This document shows, piece by piece, positions 1 through 7,668 of a DNA stretch of 64,000 nucleotides (its first letter is position 1; every line of letters begins with the position of its first letter). The notes below the pieces were generated by a model that was given only the letters and a program-made list of their open reading frames with translations, had not been told where the DNA came from and made no database searches. Source of the stretch: Photobacterium pectinilyticum (GTDB lineage: Bacteria > Pseudomonadota > Gammaproteobacteria > Enterobacterales > Vibrionaceae); NCBI RefSeq assembly GCF_024357955.1, contig NZ_JANEYT010000026.1, positions 1-64,000 on the forward strand, in the 5' to 3' direction. Both the position numbers and the translations under genes were made by a program.

Positions 1-2
1 GA

Positions 3-74
3 TACATGGATGTGACTGAAGAAATTAACGAAAACAGGATGTTAAGTCTTCAGCAACAGTTAAAAGGAACATAG
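3..74 (+). CDS. C-terminal end of an unidentified gene (partial)
   Basis: An open frame runs in from the left edge and stops at TAG (72-74), giving 23 residues that end in SLQQQLKGT. It converges on the symporter gene that follows. The fragment is hydrophilic and glutamine-rich at the end. It is too short to identify, and it could be a chance open frame. Confidence 0.35.
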   Translation, partial: YMDVTEEINENRMLSLQQQLKGT

Positions 75-117
75 CGTTTCTATTACTGCTATCGTCAAAT
101 TCGATGGCTAGCGTAAA

Positions 118-1548
118 TCACCCCTTTTTAGGCTGATCCCAGATCCCTTCTTCTAGCTGAGCGTGTAGCTCAGGGTAATCCTTGCTATCAAAGGTAGGGA
201 CTTTCCCTTGCTTGAGCTGCTGGTTGTAATCCTTGGCCAGTTTCACCACTGTACCGGACAGCAGCACAATAGCTATCAAATTGATTATCGCCATCATCCC
301 CATTGACACATCCGCCATGGCCCAGACCGTCGGCAAATCGGCCACCGCACCGAACATCACCATACCCAGTACCACAAACCGGAACACGGTCAGGCCCGCT
401 TTATGGTTGTGCTCGAGGAAAATCAAGTTGGTTTCGGCATATGAGTAATTGGCCACCAGGGAGGTAAAAGCAAAGAAGAAGATCGCCACGGCAATGAAAA
501 TGGCCCCCCAACCGCCCACCTGAGAGCTCAAAGCACGCTGGGTCAACTCAATACCAGTGATCTCGCTATGCGGGACATACTCGCCCGACATCAAGATAAT
601 CGCTACCGTCGCCGAACAGATCACAATGGTGTCCATGAATACGCCGAGCATCTGCACATATCCCTGAGAAGCAGGATGTGGTGGATAAGGCGTGGCGGAA
701 GCGGCAGCATTCGGTGCCGACCCCATACCAGCTTCATTGGAGAACAAGCCACGCTTGAGGCCATTGATCATGCCCTGAGCAATAGTGTAGCCCAACGCCC
801 CCGACGCCGCTTCTTCCAGGCCGAACGCACTACGGAAAATCAAACCCAGCACTTCAGGTAGCTTGCCAAGGTTGGTAAACATGATGAACAGGGCAAGCAC
901 CAGGTAACACAGGGCCATCGCAGGCACCAGGATCTCGGCAGTACGGGCAATCGTCCGCAGGCCGCCGAAAATAATCACACCGGCCATCACCACCAGCACA
1001 ACGCCGACATAAGCCGGGTTCCAACCGAAGGCGACATTCATCGCAAGGGTGATCGAATTAGCCTGAACCGAGTTGAAGACCAAGCCAAACGCAATAATAA
1101 GGAAGATGGAGAATACAACCCCCATCCAGCGCATGCCCAACCCTTTTTCCATATAATAAGCAGGGCCACCACGGTAGTTACCGTCATCATCTCGGGTCTT
1201 GTAGAGCTGAGCTAGCGCGCTTTCGGCAAACGCCGTCGCCATACCCAACATGGCAATCAACCACATCCAGAAAATAGCACCAGGGCCGCCAAGCGTCAGC
1301 GCCACAGCAACACCCGCCATGTTACCGGTGCCGACACGGGCTGCCAGGCTGGTACACAGTGCTTGGAATGATGAAATACCTGACTTATCCGACTTACGAC
1401 TGTTTTTCATCACGCTGAACATATGGCCAAAATGACGGAACTGAATAAACCCCAACCGATAGGTAAAAAACACGCCAACGCCAATCAGCAAATAAATGAG
1501 CACTGAGCCCCATAACAGATCGTTCAAAAAATTAATCTGACTTGACAC
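118..1548 (-). CDS. Sodium:alanine/glycine symporter, AGCS family
   Basis: Inner-membrane Na+-coupled uptake of alanine or glycine (AGCS family, like AlsT/DagA). The protein is about 476 aa with around ten hydrophobic segments, and it carries the family block GTGNMAGVAVALTLGGPGA near residue 75 and a conserved NEAGMGSAPNAAA segment near the middle. I chose the GTG at 1546-1548 because AGAGGG lies 6 nt upstream (1555-1560); the frame stays open to a TTG at 1590 that has no such site. The gene is monocistronic and transcribed away from the DUF3545 gene. Family assignment is firm; whether the substrate is alanine, glycine or both cannot be read from sequence. Confidence 0.93.
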   Translation of the reverse strand: MSSQINFLNDLLWGSVLIYLLIGVGVFFTYRLGFIQFRHFGHMFSVMKNSRKSDKSGISSFQALCTSLAARVGTGNMAGVAVALTLGGPGAIFWMWLIAMLGMATAFAESALAQLYKTRDDDGNYRGGPAYYMEKGLGMRWMGVVFSIFLIIAFGLVFNSVQANSITLAMNVAFGWNPAYVGVVLVVMAGVIIFGGLRTIARTAEILVPAMALCYLVLALFIMFTNLGKLPEVLGLIFRSAFGLEEAASGALGYTIAQGMINGLKRGLFSNEAGMGSAPNAAASATPYPPHPASQGYVQMLGVFMDTIVICSATVAIILMSGEYVPHSEITGIELTQRALSSQVGGWGAIFIAVAIFFFAFTSLVANYSYAETNLIFLEHNHKAGLTVFRFVVLGMVMFGAVADLPTVWAMADVSMGMMAIINLIAIVLLSGTVVKLAKDYNQQLKQGKVPTFDSKDYPELHAQLEEGIWDQPKKG

Positions 1549-2115
1549 GTCGAACCCTCTAGAAATCAATAAGTAGCTGAAGCCGGCCAATCAGGCCGCA
1601 AGCAAAAAGTATCGGTTCAGCCCGCTTGCCAACCTGACAATAATCTGCCGATTAAACAAAACAGTTACTACAACCTTAGTTTTATTATGTGGTAAAAGAC
1701 AGCGGCACATGAGCCACGCCAGCCAGTGTGGGCCGCTATCCAGCGCAGCTAGATGTAGGCATGATGTTAACAAGAGGCTTAAGAAGATAGCCACCTGCCA
1801 ACTTAACCTATTACGGTATAACTACAGATGGCAGATGATCATGCAAAGATAACCAGCAAAAATCAACATCCCTTACATGAATATTGCCTATCTCGCATAA
1901 TACTGGCGAATTGAGTGTCGATCTTTGACTTTTCACACATCTAAGCAACGGCTAACCCTTTCTCTTTCCGGTGCTTTTTTATACAACCCCGCTCGCATTG
2001 GGACCTGCCGCACATAAAATATTCATCGTTAAGTAACATTTGCGAAACACATCAATTTTATTTTGGGTCTTGCTATGATATTTAAATAGAACCGATTGTA
2101 AGGAAGAGGTGCTCT
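1549..2115. other. Divergent intergenic region with structured leader of the symporter gene
   Basis: This 567-bp gap separates the symporter (minus) and the DUF3545 gene (plus). On the minus strand it contains a GC-rich pairing segment around 1695-1735 (AGCGGC with GCCGCT plus an inner CCAC/GTGG stem) and a hairpin CGGCC-N5-GGCCG at 1584-1598, about 35 nt before the GTG start. A 67-codon frame (1591-1794) lies here but has no family resemblance or ribosome site, so I do not call it a gene. I looked for the glycine riboswitch that precedes an AGCS gene in V. cholerae and did not find its conserved core. Confidence 0.4.
2071..2079 (+). promoter_or_regulatory. Candidate extended -10 promoter of the DUF3545 gene
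   Basis: TGCTATGAT fits the extended -10 form TGnTATnnT and lies 36 nt before the start codon. No good -35 box is visible, as is common for extended -10 promoters. This is inference from motif match only. Confidence 0.4.
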
Positions 2116-2298
2116 ATGGACAGCTATGCATTCGATGACATTCTTGCAACAGAAACGCCAAGACGCGGTGCTCGTAGCAAGCCGGTAAAACGCAAGTGGC
2201 GTGAAATTGAAGCGCTAAAAGATAGGGAAAGGTTGCGCCGTGAATTGGCTGATATTGATATGTTCAAAGATTCATCATACGAAGATATTGATTTCTAG
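2116..2298 (+). CDS. DUF3545 family small protein
   Basis: A 60-aa highly charged protein with a basic middle (RRGARSKPVKRKWREIEA) and an acidic tail ending YEDIDF. It resembles the DUF3545 family, which is short, of unknown function and common in Vibrionaceae and relatives. The middle is predicted to be helical (EIEALKDRERLRRELADI). The start is supported by AGGAAGAGG 6 nt upstream. It stands alone between a possible extended -10 promoter and a terminator. No function is known, and the charge pattern suggests a nucleic-acid or protein-binding adaptor at best. Confidence 0.85.
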   Translation: MDSYAFDDILATETPRRGARSKPVKRKWREIEALKDRERLRRELADIDMFKDSSYEDIDF

Positions 2299-2324
2299 CC
2301 TGTAAAGACCAAACGATCAACCAA

Positions 2325-2353
2325 AGAGCCGGCTCAGCGCCGGCCCTTTCATT
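2325..2353 (+). terminator. Intrinsic terminator after the DUF3545 gene
   Basis: GCCGGC, a 5-nt loop and GCCGGC form a perfect 6-bp stem at 2328-2344, followed by CTTTCATTT. It lies 27 nt after the stop codon. Confidence 0.75.
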
Positions 2354-2373
2354 TATATTGGTCACTCCGTCGA

Positions 2374-2910
2374 TTATGCTTGCAACCGCTCAGCTAAATG
2401 ACGGTAACGCTCGGTAACCTGGCCGCCAAATAGCGGGTCGCAATCGCACTTCTCATACTGTTGTGACACCGCCAGCCAATCCTCTTGGGTAAAGTGCTTA
2501 CGGATCAAAGGTAGAATGTGTTTTTCCTCAAACTCCAAATGAGCAAACTGGCTAACAACAAAAGCATTGAGTTTTTCGGCAAACACATCGAGTGGGATCA
2601 CCGCGTCCATCAGGATCATATCAACCGTATCGGCAAATTCCTGAGTTAATCTTGCCAGCTCTTCATGCTCTTTTTCCAGGCTTGCTACCTGACCAGCATT
2701 ATCGGCATAGTGAGCTTGATAATAATGGTAGAGCACATCCTCTTTAGGATGGTGGCAACATTCGGCATGGTTCTGCAGATAATCCACAATGTCTTTGATC
2801 AGGCCATAGTTAACCTCTTGCCCATTTCGTATCGCGACCAACTTCTGTTGTAGGATCTTCAACAGTCGGCAAATATAACCATGTTCAGTGTGAATATCAT
2901 CCAGCATCAT
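2374..2910 (-). CDS. Hemerythrin domain protein
   Basis: A 178-aa cytoplasmic protein with the hemerythrin/HHE cation-binding fold. The likely di-iron ligands are visible as H-x3-H near the N-terminus (DDIHTEHGY), HHPKED around residue 57, EKEHEEL around 85 and HLEFEEKH around 124. Members bind O2, NO or iron and serve in redox or nitrosative sensing and iron handling; the exact role here is unknown. I placed the start at the first of two adjacent ATGs (2908-2910) because GGGAGG sits 8 nt upstream. An open frame continues to 2970 without support. Downstream it converges on the DUF3545 terminator. Confidence 0.88.
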   Translation of the reverse strand: MMLDDIHTEHGYICRLLKILQQKLVAIRNGQEVNYGLIKDIVDYLQNHAECCHHPKEDVLYHYYQAHYADNAGQVASLEKEHEELARLTQEFADTVDMILMDAVIPLDVFAEKLNAFVVSQFAHLEFEEKHILPLIRKHFTQEDWLAVSQQYEKCDCDPLFGGQVTERYRHLAERLQA

Positions 2911-3033
2911 TGCATAAACCTCCCAGTCAACTCCATTACTGAAAGTGTATATAAAGATGAAATAACGCACCTTGATCTTGGTTATTTAATGAGCAAATAT
3001 TTTACATTATCCATACATCTTGACAAGTAAAGC

Positions 3034-3708
3034 TTAATCTTTCAGCAACCAGTTAATAGCTGGCTTATTCATCTGTCTTAATAGCTGATTAGTTTGAGAG
3101 AAATGCTTACAGCCAAAGAATCCTCTGTATGCAGACAATGGTGATGGATGGGCAGAACGCAGCACATGATGGCGTTCGGTATTGATTTTCTTTCCCTTCT
3201 TTTGGGCATGTGCGCCCCACAGCAAGAAAATAACGCCCTCGCAATGTTGATCAATCACTTCAATCAGGCGGTCAGTAAACACCTCCCAGCCAATCTTGGC
3301 ATGCGAGTGGGCGTTACCCTGCTCTACTGTCAGCACAGTGTTGAGCAACAACACACCCTGCTCAGCCCAGCTCTGCAGGTAACCATGATTTGGCGGGACA
3401 AAGCCGTCGATATCCGTTATCAGCTCTTTGTACATGTTGGCCAGAGACGGCGGGATCTTCACTCCGGGGCGGACCGAAAAGCTTAAACCATGCGCTTGAC
3501 CCGGACCGTGATAGGGATCCTGTCCCAAAATCACCACCTTGACCTCTGATAGCGGTGTCGCTATCAGCGCACTGAATACATCCTCTTGGGGGGGATATAT
3601 ATTTTTTCCAGCCGCTCGCTCTAATGCGACATATTGCTCCACTTGCTGGAAATACAGTTTATCGCGTTCGGCTTCTATGACATCTTGCCAGCTCAGTACA
3701 GCACTCAT
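3034..3708 (-). CDS. ung: Uracil-DNA glycosylase
   Basis: Base-excision repair enzyme that removes uracil from DNA. The 224-aa length is typical of family-1 UDG. The water-activating loop [18 protein letters not shown] (Asp64) and the Leu-loop [14 protein letters not shown] near residue 187 are both intact. The start has a strong AGGAGC site. A C7 run in the coding strand (residues 39-41, YPPQ) is in frame. An inverted repeat ATACCA-N7-TGGTAT (3723-3741) lies just upstream and could be an operator or promoter element. The repair gene nfo is upstream on the same strand, with a small ORF and a terminator between, so the two are probably separate units. Confidence 0.97.
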   Translation of the reverse strand: MSAVLSWQDVIEAERDKLYFQQVEQYVALERAAGKNIYPPQEDVFSALIATPLSEVKVVILGQDPYHGPGQAHGLSFSVRPGVKIPPSLANMYKELITDIDGFVPPNHGYLQSWAEQGVLLLNTVLTVEQGNAHSHAKIGWEVFTDRLIEVIDQHCEGVIFLLWGAHAQKKGKKINTERHHVLRSAHPSPLSAYRGFFGCKHFSQTNQLLRQMNKPAINWLLKD

Positions 3709-3773
3709 TTTCTGCTCCTCTTATACCAAACCCTGTGGTATTACTTTTGCTGCTTATTGTATGGGTTTAGCTG

Positions 3774-3814
3774 ATAAAACAAAGCCCCTACCCACTCAAC
3801 TGGATAAGAGGCTT
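3774..3814 (-). terminator. Intrinsic terminator upstream of ung, after a small ORF
   Basis: On the minus strand AAGCCTCT pairs with AGGGGCTT over an about 17-nt loop (one T-G wobble) and is followed by TGTTTTATC. It would end transcripts coming from the 41-codon ORF at 3842-3967, and from nfo. Confidence 0.55.
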
Positions 3815-3841
3815 ATCAAAAGGAGAAGATGTGCACAGTAT

Positions 3842-3967
3842 TCAATCCACTTGATAGCGCGCTTTAGGGGTAATGGGCGTACGCCAATGTCCCCGCCCCT
3901 GAATGTGGCGGTGAGCCTGTGGTAATCGTGAGGCGCCATAATTCAAAATCATCATTTCACTATTCAT
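3842..3967 (-). CDS. Small ORF (41 aa) with strong ribosome binding site
   Basis: A 41-aa basic peptide starting MNSEMMILNYGAS and ending PKARYQVD. It is preceded on the minus strand by AGAGGGAAAGG ending just before the ATG, a near-ideal site, and followed by a terminator-like hairpin. The composition (many R, H, P) shows no membrane helix and no motif I recognise. It sits between nfo and ung on the same strand. I cannot name a family. It is either a short unannotated protein or the peptide of a regulatory leader. The translation signals are direct observation; that it is expressed is inference. Confidence 0.5.
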   Translation of the reverse strand: MNSEMMILNYGASRLPQAHRHIQGRGHWRTPITPKARYQVD

Positions 3968-4135
3968 AACCTTTCCCTCTCTTTGCTTTATCACTAAAAG
4001 CAACTATGAAAGATTAGTGCCAAAGTTAAGATGAAGAAAAATAACCTTATAAAACAAACAACTTAAAAACATCACCCAATAAAACCCAGCCGACATTGCC
4101 CTATATTGGTGCTCGTTGATCCATTATTGCAAATA

Positions 4136-4987
4136 TCATTCGGCTTCAGGAATAAACGAACGCAAGGTTGCGATTTCCTGTTGCCAAATATCTGGATTGA
4201 TGGTTTCCAGTACCAATGGAATATTATCAAACCGGCTATCTTTCATAAGGTAGCGGAAGCAGTCCCAACCAATTTCGCCTTCCCCTAAACTATGATGGCG
4301 GTCAAGGTGACTCCCTAGTCCACCTTTAGAGTCATTAAGGTGCATACCACGCAGGTATTCCATTCCGATAACCTCATCAAACTCAGCAAACGTCTTATCC
4401 GTGGCCGTTTCACTGCGCAAGTCATAACCGGCGGCAAAGGCATGGCAAGTATCGATGCAGACCCCAATCCGAGATTTATCTTCAACCTGCTCAATGATGC
4501 TAGCCAGTTGCTCGAAGCGCCAGCCGAGGTTGCTGCCCTGCCCTGCTGTATTTTCAATCACCGCGACGACATTGGGTACCTCGGCGTGCGCAAGGTTGAT
4601 GGACTCGGCAATCAAAGATAGGCAGTCATTCTCTGGCATTTTTTTCAAATGGCTACCAGGATGGAAGTTTAACAAGTGCAACCCCAACTGCTGACAGCGG
4701 GCCATTTCATCAATAAACGCATTGCGCGACTTTTCCAGCTTCTCACTCTCTGGTGCTCCAAGGTTTATCAGGTATGAGTCATGGGGAAGAATAGCATCAG
4801 GGCTGAAGCCGTATTGCTGGCACCGCGCCTTGAACGCCGTAACCACATCCTGCTCCAGTGGCTTGGCTGCCCATTGGCGCTGATTTTTGGTGAATAGGGC
4901 AAACGCATTGGCTCCAAGCTTGTTGGCATTTTCTGGTGAGTTATGTACACCTCCGGCAGCAGATACGTGCGCACCAATTAATTTCAT
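4136..4987 (-). CDS. nfo: Endonuclease IV (AP endonuclease)
   Basis: Cleaves the phosphodiester 5' of abasic sites in base-excision repair and uses three zinc ions in a TIM barrel. The 283-aa length is typical. Family signatures are visible: NFHPGSHL (His ligand) near residue 107, [14 protein letters not shown] near 143 (Glu ligand), [15 protein letters not shown] near 176 (Asp/His ligands), [15 protein letters not shown] near 217 and LETINPDIW near 261. The ATG at 4985-4987 has an AGGA site close by. It faces away from grcA across a 540-bp region. Confidence 0.97.
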   Translation of the reverse strand: MKLIGAHVSAAGGVHNSPENANKLGANAFALFTKNQRQWAAKPLEQDVVTAFKARCQQYGFSPDAILPHDSYLINLGAPESEKLEKSRNAFIDEMARCQQLGLHLLNFHPGSHLKKMPENDCLSLIAESINLAHAEVPNVVAVIENTAGQGSNLGWRFEQLASIIEQVEDKSRIGVCIDTCHAFAAGYDLRSETATDKTFAEFDEVIGMEYLRGMHLNDSKGGLGSHLDRHHSLGEGEIGWDCFRYLMKDSRFDNIPLVLETINPDIWQQEIATLRSFIPEAE

Positions 4988-5252
4988 TTTTTTCCTACTT
5001 TGACGTTTTTCATTTTAAGCACCGATTGTACGTTATTTATCAACGTCAGCGCTTACAGATTGATCGAGACAAGGATCCATTTTCCGAGAGGTTAGGGGAA
5101 TGGCGCTCAATTTATGATGTAATTTTACTACAAATGATCCATTAAACTATTTTTTAAATGATAAAACATTAGTTAATCATCAATAAAAGTGCGGCTTATT
5201 TGACCTAGCTCAATAAAATCGCCCTTCACAATTTAAGGTTTTTTGTTGTAAT

Positions 5253-5266
5253 TTGATCTGAATCAA
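5253..5266 (+). promoter_or_regulatory. FNR box in the grcA promoter
   Basis: TTGATCTGAATCAA is a perfect match to the FNR consensus TTGAT-N4-ATCAA. Its centre is 41.5 nt upstream of position 5301, and a perfect -10 box TATAAT lies at 5291-5296. This is the class II arrangement of an oxygen-repressed, FNR-activated promoter. The transcript would have a leader of about 230 nt before grcA. Activation of grcA by FNR is known in enterobacteria; the site here is seen directly. Confidence 0.85.
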
Positions 5267-5290
5267 TACACAATCATCACCACCGAGGTA

Positions 5291-5296
5291 TATAAT
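5291..5296 (+). promoter_or_regulatory. -10 box of the grcA promoter
   Basis: TATAAT, 24 nt after the end of the FNR box, with no good -35 box, as expected for FNR-dependent initiation. The leader that follows (about 5302-5531) has no ORF and contains a short AACC/GGTT stem near the ribosome site. Confidence 0.7.
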
Positions 5297-5531
5297 ACGC
5301 AACTCAACAAGAAAATTAAAAAACTAACGACATCCCCTGCAAGCGGAGATTGTGAATTATAACTACTAAAAAATATGGCTCATGACGGTTGGAACCTTTT
5401 GCTCACAAGGCTTCTCATTATCATAAATACCGACATCCGGTCATATTTTTCACTAGTCATAATTTTGCAAAATCAGGCTTAAACCTCAGGGGTTAGGTCA
5501 TAAAAATAAGTCTTATACGGAGAAGAAAGTC

Positions 5532-5909
5532 ATGATCCAAGGTATTCAAATCACCAAATCAGCTAACGATGACCTACTAAACTCAATCTGGTTGCTTGAT
5601 TCAGAGACTAACGAAGCACGCTGTGTTGCCGCTTCTGCTGGCTTCGAAGCAGACCAAGTGATCCCGACTGCGGAACTAGGTGAGTACGAGTCGCGCGAAG
5701 TCGCTATCGAAGCACCCGCTAAGATCGAAGGCGGTCAGCACCTGAACGTTAATGTTCTTAAGCGTGAAACACTGGAAGATGCAGCTAACCACCCAGAAAA
5801 ATACCCACAGCTGACTATCCGTGTATCTGGCTACGCGGTACGCTTCAACTCTCTAACTACCGAGCAGCAGCGCGACGTTATCGCTCGTACTTTCACTAAC
5901 AGCCTGTAA
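5532..5909 (+). CDS. grcA: Autonomous glycyl radical cofactor GrcA
   Basis: Spare-part protein that replaces the oxygen-damaged C-terminal domain of pyruvate formate-lyase and restores its glycyl radical. The 125-aa protein ends with the radical domain, and RVSGYAVRF puts the radical glycine at residue 100. The start has GGAGAAG upstream. Expression is probably anaerobic through the FNR promoter 240-280 nt upstream. The gene is monocistronic and ends in a strong terminator. The neighbours ung and nfo are repair genes on the other strand, an arrangement I recall from other vibrios. Confidence 0.96.
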   Translation: MIQGIQITKSANDDLLNSIWLLDSETNEARCVAASAGFEADQVIPTAELGEYESREVAIEAPAKIEGGQHLNVNVLKRETLEDAANHPEKYPQLTIRVSGYAVRFNSLTTEQQRDVIARTFTNSL

Positions 5910-5925
5910 TTACAGCTTCTGTTAG

Positions 5926-5957
5926 CAAAAACGGCACCTACGAGTGCCGTTTTTTTA
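5926..5957 (+). terminator. Intrinsic terminator of grcA
   Basis: AAAACGGCAC, a 6-nt loop, then GTGCCGTTTTTTT. It is a perfect stem with a T tract 17 nt past the stop codon. Confidence 0.9.
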
Positions 5958-6386
5958 CGCCCGTCTTTCACCGTTTCAACCCACACCGCTTATACCAAGC
6001 TACATAAATATTTGATCAGCCTTGCCTGCCACCCAATATCTGTACCCACAGGCAAAAAGTATTGAACAACCATTAAATTAAGTAAAAAATCAGAAAATAA
6101 ATCTACACTTCTGTCAATAGCAGACTATTTCCCTGCTACTTTTTTTGCTTGCTAGCACGCAAAACCCGCCAAATGTTACTAGCAGAAGTTCATCACCTTA
6201 ATTTATGTCAAAGAATTAACCATTATGAAGGGAATACCTGCAAACACTTTTAATTTTGCTGCTAGTACGACATAAAAAGCCCGCTTTTTTGGCATCCCTT
6301 ACCGGGAAGTGATACAACACCCTCCGCCAAATTAGAACGCATTAAACCCTTAATATTTTTCAAACTCCTCAATCGGAACTTTGACG
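5957..6386. other. Intergenic region upstream of the DAACS symporter
   Basis: This 430-bp AT-rich region holds a copy of a 30-nt dispersed repeat (5990-6019) and three related copies of a CTGCTAGTA-like motif: about 6147-6157 (TGCTAGCACG form), 6177-6185 (inverted) and 6259-6267. An AT-rich hairpin (AAAAAG-N4-CTTTTT) lies at about 6274-6290. No ORF with a ribosome site is visible. Confidence 0.35.
5990..6019 (+). repeat. Dispersed intergenic repeat, copy 1
   Basis: A 30-nt sequence beginning TTATACCAA and ending ATATTTGATCAG. It is repeated at 15258-15287 with a single mismatch (G for C at the tenth base). Both copies lie just downstream of a terminator, in non-coding DNA. Confidence 0.7.
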
Positions 6387-7595
6387 ATGAAACTTATTCT
6401 AAAACTTCTTGCAGGTATTGTGGCAGGTATTCTTGTCGGCCTGTTTGCTCCTGATTTACTAGTGCAAATTCTTATTACCATGAAAGCACTGATCAGCCAG
6501 CTGATTGGTTTCACTATTCCTTTGTTGATTCTATTTTTTGTTACTAGCGGCATTGCCAACCTACCGAAAAACTCCGGCAAACTACTCGGTAAAACAGTCG
6601 GCCTGAGCTATCTATCGACCATGGGGGCTGGTGCAATGGCTTACTTGGTTGCCAGCCAGGTATTGCCATCCGTACTGCATAGCCCGGGTGAGGTTAGCGA
6701 TGCAGTACGTACCTTATCGCCATTGATTGATCTGAAGATCCCACCAATTATGGGGGTGATGACAGCCCTCGCTGTTGCCTTTATCTTTGGTTTAGGGATC
6801 ACGGCGACCAATAGCGACACCATGCGCAAATTGAGCGACGAAGGCCGCAACATCATCGAGCTGTTCCTTTCAAAAGTCATGGTGCCATCACTGCCGTTCT
6901 ACATCTCGGGTGTATTTGCCGATATGACAATACAAGGTACCGTGTTCTCAACCCTGAAAACCTTTACCTTCGTACTCGTACTCATCATTGCTCTGCACTG
7001 GTTATGGCTAAGCCTACAGTTCCTAACAACAGGCGCACTGCTGGGCCGTTCACCATTTAAGCTTTTAAAGAACATGCTGCCGGCTTATATAACAGCGATT
7101 GGTACCATGTCTTCTGCGGCCAGCCTGCCGGTAACCTTGCGCCAAACTCAAGCAAACGGTGTAAAGAAGCCAATTGCCAACTTCGTGGTGCCGCTTTGTG
7201 CCAACATCCACATGTCAGGTTCAGCAATTAGCATCACGTCTGTCTGCGTTGCGGTTATTTTGGTAACTGGGAACGCCACCGTTCCGAGTTTCATTGAAGC
7301 TTTGCCGTTTATCGGCATGCTGGGCATCACTATGGTTGCCGCTCCGGGTGCACCGGGTGGTGCCGTCATGGCCGCTGTTGGCTTACTCGGTTCTATGATG
7401 GGGTTTACCGAAGCCATGATAGGTCTGCAAATCGCCCTGCACCTGGCACAAGACGGTTTCGGTACCGCGTGTAACATCACCGGTGACGGTGCGCTAGCAT
7501 TATGGGTCGACAAATTTGCTGACGAAGCGGTGAGTGGGGAGACGGGTGTGACTGGCACTGAAACCGATGCCACTAGCAGCGAGCAAGTCGCCTAA
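6387..7595 (+). CDS. Dicarboxylate/amino acid:cation symporter, DAACS family
   Basis: Inner-membrane Na+ or H+ coupled symporter of the glutamate/dicarboxylate (SDF) family, about 402 aa. Hydrophobic segments start at residue 3, and family features are visible: the serine-rich hairpin loop TMSSAASLPVTLRQT near residue 240, the conserved NIHMSGSAISIT segment near 278 and GAPGGAVMAAVGLLGS near 325. The ATG at 6387 is preferred to the TTG six bases earlier because a GGAA lies about 9 nt before it. The C-terminal tail is acidic and Thr/Ser-rich (GTETDATSSEQ). Substrate cannot be assigned; glutamate, aspartate, dicarboxylates and serine are all possible in this family. Confidence 0.88.
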   Translation: MKLILKLLAGIVAGILVGLFAPDLLVQILITMKALISQLIGFTIPLLILFFVTSGIANLPKNSGKLLGKTVGLSYLSTMGAGAMAYLVASQVLPSVLHSPGEVSDAVRTLSPLIDLKIPPIMGVMTALAVAFIFGLGITATNSDTMRKLSDEGRNIIELFLSKVMVPSLPFYISGVFADMTIQGTVFSTLKTFTFVLVLIIALHWLWLSLQFLTTGALLGRSPFKLLKNMLPAYITAIGTMSSAASLPVTLRQTQANGVKKPIANFVVPLCANIHMSGSAISITSVCVAVILVTGNATVPSFIEALPFIGMLGITMVAAPGAPGGAVMAAVGLLGSMMGFTEAMIGLQIALHLAQDGFGTACNITGDGALALWVDKFADEAVSGETGVTGTETDATSSEQVA

Positions 7596-7617
7596 TCAAA
7601 TGCGATAACATCAAGTA

Positions 7618-7648
7618 CTAAAAAAGGGAGCTCGGCTCCCTTTTCGTT
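7618..7648. terminator. Bidirectional terminator between the DAACS gene and thrC
   Basis: AAAAGGGAG, 5-nt loop, CTCCCTTTT at 7622-7645. The stem is flanked by A and T tracts, so it can serve both the plus-strand symporter and the minus-strand thrABC operon. Confidence 0.85.
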
Positions 7649-7668
7649 TTGCGAGATAAGAGTTCGCC

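Noticed and set aside
1591..1794. 67-codon frame in the symporter leader
   Set aside because: No ribosome site, no family resemblance, and it overlaps GC-rich stems of the leader.
1549..1900. Glycine riboswitch before the AGCS symporter
   Set aside because: The conserved gcvT-type core sequences are not present on the minus strand; only unrelated GC stems are seen.
3539..3925. 128-codon plus-strand frame across the ung start
   Set aside because: It is antisense to ung and to the small ORF, has no ribosome site and no recognisable family; treated as a shadow frame.
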